From Streptomyces paludis (GTDB lineage: Bacteria > Actinomycetota > Actinomycetes > Streptomycetales > Streptomycetaceae): a stretch of DNA of 64,000 bases. The notes beneath the pieces are model-generated. The model did not search any database, was not told where the DNA came from, and saw only the letters and a program-made list of their open reading frames with translations. The first letter of the stretch is position 1; every line of letters starts with the position of its first letter. The position numbers were made by a program, and so were the translations under genes. Shown here piece after piece: positions 56,105 through 64,000 of the stretch. The DNA lies in the NCBI RefSeq assembly GCF_003344965.1, contig NZ_CP031194.1, positions 2,790,001 through 2,854,000 of the forward strand, read 5' to 3'.

Positions 56105-57497
56105 CGCCGGCCTCCTTTCCGTCACTCTCGGTTCCGTCACTCACAGTATTGACCCCACCACTGACAATCAGCTCCCGCTCCCGGTGCGACCGCCGCCGCG
56201 GTACGGGCGGCAGCGTCTGGCCGGGCAGCGGCGGTACGGGGAATCCGCCGGCCATCGGGTCGAAGGCGGGTGGTTCGGGCGCGTTCTCCGCCGCCGCCTT
56301 GTCCCGTTTGTCGCGGAAGACGTCCGCGACGAAGGAGAGCAGGAGCAGCAGGATCACCGCGGACACCACGTACAGCACGATCTGCTGGAAGTCGTAGTTC
56401 TCGTTGCGCAGGGCCCGTACGGTCGCGACGAGCATCAGCCAGACCAGCGAGACCGGGATCAGGACCTTCCAGCCGAGCTTCATCAGCTGGTCGTAGCGGA
56501 CCCGGGGCAGGGTGCCGCGCAGCCAGATGAAGAAGAACAGCAGCAGCTGGACCTTGAGGACGAACCAGAGCATCGGCCACCAGCCGTGGTTCGCGCCCTC
56601 CCAGAACGTGGAGACCGGCCACGGAGCGCGCCAGCCGCCCAGGAAGAGCGTGACGGCGACGGACGAGACGGTGACCATGTTGACGTACTCGGCGAGCATG
56701 AACATCGCGAACTTGATCGACGAGTACTCGGTGTTGAAGCCGCCGACGAGGTCGCCCTCGGACTCCGGCATGTCGAACGGGTTGCGGTTCGTCTCGCCGA
56801 CCATCGTGATGACGTAGATGACGAAGGAGACCGGCAGCAGCACCACGTACCAGCGGTCGGCCTGCGCCTCGACGATCGCCGAGGTCGACATCGACCCGGA
56901 GTAGAGGAACACCGAGGCGAACGCGGCGCCCATCGCGATCTCGTACGAGATCATCTGCGCGCACGAACGCAACCCGCCGAGCAGCGGATACGTCGATCCC
57001 GAGGACCAGCCGGCCAGGACGATGCCGTAGATGCCGACCGAGGCGACCGCGAGGATGTACAGCATGGCGATCGGCAGGTCGGTCAGCTGCATCGCGGTGC
57101 GCTGGCCGAAGATCGACACCTCGTTGCCCGCGGGGCCGAACGGGATCACGGCGATCGCCATGAACGCGGGGATCGCGGCGACGATCGGCGCGAGGACATA
57201 GACGACCTTGTCCGCGCGCTTGACGATGATGTCTTCCTTGAACATCAGCTTCACGCCGTCGGCGAGCGACTGGAGCATGCCCCAGGGGCCGTGCCGGTTG
57301 GGGCCGATGCGCAGCTGCATCCAGGCGACGACCTTGCGCTCCCAGACGATGGAGAAGAGCACGGTCACCATCAGGAACGCGAAGCAGAACACGGCCTTGA
57401 CGACCACGAGCCACCACGGGTCGCCGCCGAACATCGACAGGTCCTCGACGGCGAGTACGGTCCGCGGCGGTGCGGCGAGTTGAGCGAGGGCGGTCAT
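56097..57497 (-). CDS. nuoH: NADH-quinone oxidoreductase subunit H
   Basis: NuoH (466 residues) forms the quinone tunnel. It has [61 protein letters not shown], and [33 protein letters not shown]. The C-terminal 90 residues after the last helix are a soluble Pro/Arg/Ser-rich extension not found in NuoH2. It overlaps the nuoG stop (ATGA). Confidence 0.96.
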   Translation of the reverse strand: MTALAQLAAPPRTVLAVEDLSMFGGDPWWLVVVKAVFCFAFLMVTVLFSIVWERKVVAWMQLRIGPNRHGPWGMLQSLADGVKLMFKEDIIVKRADKVVYVLAPIVAAIPAFMAIAVIPFGPAGNEVSIFGQRTAMQLTDLPIAMLYILAVASVGIYGIVLAGWSSGSTYPLLGGLRSCAQMISYEIAMGAAFASVFLYSGSMSTSAIVEAQADRWYVVLLPVSFVIYVITMVGETNRNPFDMPESEGDLVGGFNTEYSSIKFAMFMLAEYVNMVTVSSVAVTLFLGGWRAPWPVSTFWEGANHGWWPMLWFVLKVQLLLFFFIWLRGTLPRVRYDQLMKLGWKVLIPVSLVWLMLVATVRALRNENYDFQQIVLYVVSAVILLLLLSFVADVFRDKRDKAAAENAPEPPAFDPMAGGFPVPPLPGQTLPPVPRRRSHRERELIVSGGVNTVSDGTESDGKEAGGV

Positions 57498-60039
57498 GCG
57501 CGCACCTCCGGTGCCGCGTCGGACGGGGAGGCGCCGGCCGGCGAGTCGCCGGCCGAAGAGGCGTCGGCCGGATGCGCCGGAGCGATACGGACCAGCGTGC
57601 CGGGCCGGGATCCGGTGTCGGAGAGGACACCGCCGCCCGTGGAGTTCAGCGGCAGCCAGACCACCCGGTCCGGCATCGCCGTCACCCGCAGCGGCAGCGT
57701 GACCGTGCCCGCCGGGCCGCTGACGGCGAGTTCGTCGCCGTCCTTGACGCCCGTCTCGGCGGCCGTCGTGGCGGAGAGCCGGGCGACCGCCGCGTGCCGG
57801 GTGCCCGCCAGCGCGTCGTCGCCCTCCTGGAGCCGGCCCTGGTCGAGCAGGAGCCGGTGGCCCGCGAGGACCGCCTCGCCGTCGGCGGGCCGCGGCACCG
57901 GCCGCGCCGCCTCCAGCGGCTCGGTGGCGCGCGGCCCGTCCCAGCCGCCGAGCCGGTCCAGCTCGGCGCGGGCGGCCCGCAGGTCCGGCAGCCCGAACGC
58001 GGTGCCGAGCGCGTCGGCCAGCATGTGCAGCACGCGCGCGTCGCTCGGCGCGAGCCGCCGGGTCATCTGCTCCGGCTTCAGCGACGCCTCGAACAGCCGC
58101 GCCCTGCCCTCCCAGTTGAGGAAGGTGCCGGGCTTCTCGGCGACCGCCGCGACCGGCAGCACCACATCGGCCCGCTCGGTCACCTCGCTCGGCCGCAGCT
58201 CCAGCGAGACAAGGAAGCCGACCGCGTCCAGCGCGGCCCGCGCCGCCGCCGGGTCGGGCAGATCCGCCACCTCGACCCCGGCGACCAGCAGCGCGGACAG
58301 CTCACCGGTGGTGGCCGCCTCGACGATCTGGCCCGTGTCGCGCCCGTAGCGGTGGGGGAGTTCGCTCACGCCCCAGACCGCCGCGGTCTCCGCACGGGCC
58401 CGCGGGTCGGTGGCGGGGCGTCCGCCGGGCAGCAGCGACGGGAGCGCGCCCGCCTCGACCGCGCCGCGCTCGCCCGCCCGGCGCGGGATCCAGACCAGCC
58501 GGGCCCCGGTCGCGGTCGCGGCGCGTACGGCGGCGGTCAGCCCGCCGGGGACGGCCGCGAGCCGCTCCCCGACGACGATCACGGCGCCCGGCGCGCGCAG
58601 CGCCTCGGCGGCCCGCTCGCCGTCCTCGTCCAGACCCGTACGCCCGGCCAGCGCGTCCAGCCACTCCGTCTCGGTGCCGGGCGCGGCCGGCAGCAGGGTG
58701 CCGCCCGCCTTGGTCAGCCCTCGGGTGGCGTACGGCGCGAGCGAGAAGGTCCGCTGGCCGCGCTTGCGGTGGGCCTTGCGCAGCCGCAGGAAGACGCCGG
58801 GCGCCTCCTCCTCCGACTCGAAGCCCGCGAGCAGCACCGCCGGCGCCTTCTCCAGCGTGGTGTACGTGATCCCCGTACCGTCCAGGTCCCGGCCCCGGCC
58901 GGCGACATGGGCCGCCAGGAAGTCCGCCTCCTCGCCGCTGTGCACGCGCGCGCGGAAGTCGATGTCGTTCGTGTCGAGCGCCACGCGCGCGAACTTGGCG
59001 TAGGCGTAGGCGTCCTCGACGGTGAGCCGGCCGCCGGTGAGCACGCCCGTACGTCCGCGCGCCTCTTCCAGTCCGCGGGCCGCGGCGGCCAGGGCCTCGG
59101 GCCAGCTCGCCGGTTCGAGGACGCCGTCCGCGCCCCGCACCAGGGGCGTCGTCAGACGGTCCGGCTTCTGCGCGTAACGGAAACCAAACCTCCCCTTGTC
59201 GCAGATCCACTCCTCGTTGACCTCGGGGTCGTCCGCCGCCATCCGCCGCAGGACCTTGCCGCGCCGGTGGTCCGTACGGGTCGCGCAGCCGCCCGCGCAG
59301 TGCTCGCAGACGCTTCGAGAGGAGACCAGGTCGAACGGGCGGGAGCGGAAGCGGTACGCCGCCGAGGTGAGCGCGCCGACCGGGCAGATCTGGATGGTGT
59401 TCCCGGAGAAGTACGACTCGAACGGATCGCCCTCGCCCGTGCCGACCTGCTGGAGCGCGCCGCGCTCGATCAGCTCGATCATCGGGTCGCCCGCGACCTG
59501 GTTGGAGAAGCGGGTGCACCGGGCGCAGAGCACACAGCGCTCGCGGTCCAGCAGCACCTGGGTGGAGATCGGTACGGGCTTCTGGAACGTGCGCTTCTTG
59601 CCCTCGAAGCGGGAGTCGGCGGAACCGACCTGCATCGCCTGGTTCTGGAGGGGGCACTCGCCGCCCTTGTCGCAGACCGGGCAGTCCAGCGGGTGGTTGA
59701 TGAGCAGCAGCTCCATCACCCCGCGCTGGGCCTTCTCGGCGACCGGTGAGGTCAGCTGCGACTTGACGACCATGCCGTCGGTGCAGGTGATGGTGCAGGA
59801 GGCCATCGGCTTGCGCTGGCCCTCGACCTCGACGATGCACTGCCGGCAGGCGCCGGCCGGGTCGAGGAGCGGATGGTCGCAGAAGCGCGGGATCTCGATG
59901 CCGAGCAGTTCGGCGGCGCGGATCACCAGTGTCCCCTTGGGGACGGAGATCTCGATGCCGTCGATCGTCAGCGAGACGAGATCCTCGGGCGGGACCGCCG
60001 CGCCTTCGCCCCCGGAGTGGGCGGCCGACGTGGTGACGG

Positions 60040-60043
<4 letters not shown>
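57494..60043 (-). CDS. nuoG: NADH-quinone oxidoreductase subunit G
   Basis: NuoG (849 residues) is the large iron-sulfur subunit of the NADH module. In order it has the [2Fe-2S] ligands (FCDH, ACRQC, SCTITC), the His/Cys cluster ([14 protein letters not shown]), two [4Fe-4S] motifs (ERCVLCARC and CPVGAL), and CEHCAGGC followed 27 residues later by the fourth Cys in EWICDKG. This is exactly C-x2-C-x3-C-x27-C of the extra cluster N7. A molybdopterin-oxidoreductase-like domain follows. The ATG at 60043 has GGAGG eight bases upstream and overlaps the nuoF stop. Confidence 0.96.
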
Positions 60044-61400
<1,357 letters not shown>

Positions 61401-61401
<1 letters not shown>

Positions 61402-62180
61402 CACTCCCCCTCCTCGGCTGCGCCGGGGTGCGGTTCGTCCTGGGGATGGTCGCCGTCCCTGGGCCGTACGACGCGCTGCGGGGCCTCGCCCCTGGCGAGC
61501 CGGAGGCCGGTCAGCGAGGCGGGTCCTGCGCCGCCGGTGGCCTCGACGGCGCCGGGGCGCTCGTCGGGGAAGCCGGCCAGGATCCGGGCGGTCTCCTTGT
61601 ACGTGCAGAGGGGGGCGCCGCGGGTGGGCTCGACGGTGCGGCCGGCCCGGAGGTCGTCGACGAGCCGGGTGGCGCTCTGGGGCGTCTGGTTGTCGAAGAA
61701 CTCCCAGTTGACCATCACCACGGGCGCGAAGTCGCAGGCGGCGTTGCACTCGATGTGTTCGAGCGTGATCCGGCCGTCCTCGGTGGTCTCGTTGTTGCCG
61801 ACGCCGAGGTGCTCCTTGAGCGTGTCGAAGATGGCGTCGCCGCCCATCACCGCGCAGAGCGTGTTGGTGCAGACCCCGACCTGGTAGTCGCCGCTGGGGG
61901 CGCGCCGGTACATGGAGTAGAAGGTCGCGACGGCGGTGACCTCGGCGGTGGTCAGGCCGAGCAGTCCGGCGCAGAACGCCATGCCCGTACGGGAGACATA
62001 GCCCTCCTCGGACTGGGTGAGGTGCAGCAGGGGAAGGAGCGCGGACCGGCTGTCCGGGTAGCGCGCGATGACGTCCTTCGCGTCGGCCTCCAGCCGGGCG
62101 CGCACATCGGCCGGGTAGTCGGGCGCGGGCAGCTGTGGCATGCCCAGGCTGACCTGGGAATCGGGGGGTGTGGCGGTCAC
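61401..62180 (-). CDS. nuoE: NADH-quinone oxidoreductase subunit E
   Basis: NuoE (259 residues) carries cluster N1a. The thioredoxin-like [2Fe-2S] ligands are in [11 protein letters not shown] and [15 protein letters not shown]. The N-terminal helical region ([16 protein letters not shown]) is normal. The C-terminal 60 residues are a Pro/Arg/Glu-rich extension. Its GTG overlaps the nuoD stop (GTGA). Confidence 0.95.
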
Positions 62181-63538
62181 CGGTCGACGCCTCCCATCAC
62201 GGGGTCGATGGACGCCACGGCGACGATGACGTCGGCGACCTGGCCGCCCTCGCACATCGCCGCCATGGACTGGAGATTGGTGAAGGACGGGTCGCGGAAG
62301 TGGACCCGGTAGGGGCGGGTGCCGCCGTCGGAGACGACATGCGCGCCGAGTTCGCCCTTGGGCGACTCCACGGCCGCGTACGCCTGGCCGGCCGGGACCC
62401 GGAAGCCCTCCGTCACCAGCTTGAAGTGGTGGATCAGCGCCTCCATCGAGGTGCCCATGATGTTCTTGATGTGGTCGAGCGAGTTGCCGAGTCCGTCCGG
62501 GCCGAGCGCGAGCTGCGCGGGCCAGGCGATCTTCTTGTCGGCGACCATCACCGGTCCCGGCTCCAGCCGGTCGAGGCACTGTTCGACGATCCGCAGCGAC
62601 TGGCGCATCTCTTCGAGGCGGATGAGGAAGCGGCCGTACGCGTCGCAGGTGTCGGCGGTCGGGACCTCGAAGTCGAAGGTCTCGTAGCCGCAGTACGGGT
62701 CGCTGCGGCGCAGGTCGTGCGGGAGGCCGGCGGAGCGCAGGACCGGGCCGGTGGCGCCGAGGGCCATGCAGCCGGTCAGGTCGAGATAGCCGACGTCCTG
62801 CATACGGGCCTTGAAGATGGGGTTGCCGGTGGCGAGCTGGTCGTACTCCGGGAGGTTCTTGCGGAGCTTCTTCACCAGCTCGCGCAGGGAGTCGGTGGCG
62901 CCCGGGGGCAGGTCCTGGGCGAGACCGCCGGGCCGGATGAACGCGTGGTTCATCCGCAGGCCGGTGATCAGCTCGTAGGCATCGAGAATCAGTTCACGAT
63001 CGCGGAAGCCGTAGATCATGATCGTGGTCGCGCCGAGTTCCATACCGCCGGTGGCGATACAGACGAGGTGCGAGGAGAGCCGGTTCAGCTCCATCAGCAG
63101 GACGCGCAGGAGGGTGGCCCGGTCGGGGATGTCGTTCTCGATGCCGAGGAGCTTCTCGACGCCCAGGCAGTACGCCGTCTCGTTGAAGAACGACGTCAGG
63201 TAGTCCATGCGCGTGACGAAGGTGGTGCCCTGCGTCCAGTTGCGGAATTCGAGGTTCTTCTCGATGCCGGTGTGCAGATAGCCGATGCCGCAGCGGGCCT
63301 CGGTGACGGTCTCGCCGTCGATCTCCAGGATCAGCCGCAGCACACCGTGGGTGGAGGGGTGCTGGGGGCCCATGTTGACGACGATGCGCTCGTCGTCGGC
63401 CTTGGCGGCGGACTGGACGACCTCGTCCCAGTCACCGCCGGTGACCGTGTAGACGGTGCCCTCGGTGGTCTCCCGGGGCGGGGCGGCCGAGGCGTCGGGA
63501 GCCGTGAAGGCGTCGGAAGCGTGTGAAGAAGTGGTCAT
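62177..63538 (-). CDS. nuoD: NADH-quinone oxidoreductase subunit D
   Basis: NuoD (453 residues) is the hydrogenase-like subunit that forms the quinone site with NuoB. Key residues are in [13 protein letters not shown] (quinone-site His), GYLHTGIEK (Tyr), and the end of the protein [20 protein letters not shown]. It is the only NuoD in the window; the second nuo operon has none. TGATG overlap with nuoC. Confidence 0.97.
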   Translation of the reverse strand: MTTSSHASDAFTAPDASAAPPRETTEGTVYTVTGGDWDEVVQSAAKADDERIVVNMGPQHPSTHGVLRLILEIDGETVTEARCGIGYLHTGIEKNLEFRNWTQGTTFVTRMDYLTSFFNETAYCLGVEKLLGIENDIPDRATLLRVLLMELNRLSSHLVCIATGGMELGATTIMIYGFRDRELILDAYELITGLRMNHAFIRPGGLAQDLPPGATDSLRELVKKLRKNLPEYDQLATGNPIFKARMQDVGYLDLTGCMALGATGPVLRSAGLPHDLRRSDPYCGYETFDFEVPTADTCDAYGRFLIRLEEMRQSLRIVEQCLDRLEPGPVMVADKKIAWPAQLALGPDGLGNSLDHIKNIMGTSMEALIHHFKLVTEGFRVPAGQAYAAVESPKGELGAHVVSDGGTRPYRVHFRDPSFTNLQSMAAMCEGGQVADVIVAVASIDPVMGGVDR

Positions 63539-64000
63539 CAGGAGTACGACCTCCGCTGGTCCGGAGCCGGAATCTGGGCGCCCTTGTACTCGACGGCGAT
63601 TCCACCGAGCGGGTAGTCCTTGCGCTGCGGGAAGCCCTGCCAGTCGTCCGGCATCATGATCCGGGTCAGGGCCGGATGTCCGTCGAAGACCAGACCGAAG
63701 AAGTCGTACGTCTCGCGCTCGTGCCAGTCGTTGGTCGGATAGACCGCGACGAGGGACGGCACATGCGGGTCGGCGTCCGGGGCGGAGACCTCCAGCCGCA
63801 GCAGCCGGCCGTGGGTGAGCGAGCGCAGGTGGTAGACGGCGTGCAGCTCGCGGCCCTTGTCGCCGGGGTAGTGGACGCCCGACACCCCCGTACACAGCTC
63901 GAAGCGGAGCGCGGGGTCGTCGCGCAGGGTGCGGACGACACGGACGAGGTGTTCGCGGGCGATGTGGAAGGTGAGTTCGCCGCGGTCGACGACCGTCTTC
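63538..64000 (-). CDS. nuoC: NADH-quinone oxidoreductase subunit C (partial, cut by window edge)
   Basis: The last 153 residues or so of NuoC are visible; the frame stays open to the window end. It shows [43 protein letters not shown], the family signature. nuoA and nuoB should lie beyond the edge. A GTG at 63885 is internal and not the true start. Confidence 0.95.
   Translation of the reverse strand, partial: KTVVDRGELTFHIAREHLVRVVRTLRDDPALRFELCTGVSGVHYPGDKGRELHAVYHLRSLTHGRLLRLEVSAPDADPHVPSLVAVYPTNDWHERETYDFFGLVFDGHPALTRIMMPDDWQGFPQRKDYPLGGIAVEYKGAQIPAPDQRRSYS

Overview
The window is high-GC actinobacterial chromosome and almost certainly Streptomyces. Supporting signs are GC-rich third codon positions, many GTG starts with AGGAGG-type ribosome binding sites, HadA/HadB-type dehydratases, an S. 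griseus-type M28 aminopeptidase, a KorAB 2-oxoacid:ferredoxin oxidoreductase, and the block tRNA-Trp / secE / nusG / rplK / rplA. No insertion sequence, integrase, CRISPR array or phage gene was seen, and all four tRNA genes look intact.

Layout. (1) 104-14353, mostly housekeeping: a lipoprotein, rplA, rplK, nusG, secE, tRNA-Trp, a class I aspartate aminotransferase, an adenosine deaminase-like enzyme, murB, two MaoC/HadAB dehydratase subunits, rpmG, tRNA-Met, tRNA-Thr, an amidohydrolase-like protein with a degraded metal site, an NAD(P)-binding reductase, tRNA-Tyr, YajQ, GlsB/YeaQ, YccF and HtpX. (2) 14502-24105: a ten-gene, tightly overlapped second NADH-dehydrogenase (complex I) operon, nuoA2-B2-C2-H2-I2-J2-K2-L2-M2-N2. 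It lacks the NADH module (E, F, G) and also NuoD. (3) 24380-31227, divergent: two tandem duplicated HisKA_3 sensor kinases, one NarL-type response regulator, then korA-korB. (4) 31268-49034, accessory and regulatory genes: two divergent HxlR-regulator/target pairs, a RarD permease, a CGNR regulator, a secreted aminopeptidase, an ABC transporter, an FG-GAP protein, an exported LolA-like protein, a polyprenyl diphosphate synthase, a POT peptide transporter, a CocE/NonD hydrolase and fumarylacetoacetase. (5) 49101-64000: the canonical nuo operon, nuoC (cut by the window edge) to nuoN.

How they fit. The canonical operon encodes a full NADH:menaquinone complex, including the extra N7 cluster ligands in NuoG. 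The polyprenyl synthase could supply the menaquinone side chain. The second operon encodes only a membrane arm plus NuoB/C/I. It sits divergent from a two-kinase/one-regulator system, with KorAB next along the chromosome. Its leader carries four tandem 11-bp repeats. The working hypothesis, which is inference, is a regulated ferredoxin-driven proton pump that gets reduced ferredoxin from KorAB and either works without NuoD or borrows NuoD from the canonical operon. This is the part of the window most worth following up.

Start codons were chosen from visible Shine-Dalgarno spacing and gene overlaps. Function calls rest on motif and family recognition by eye; no database search was run.
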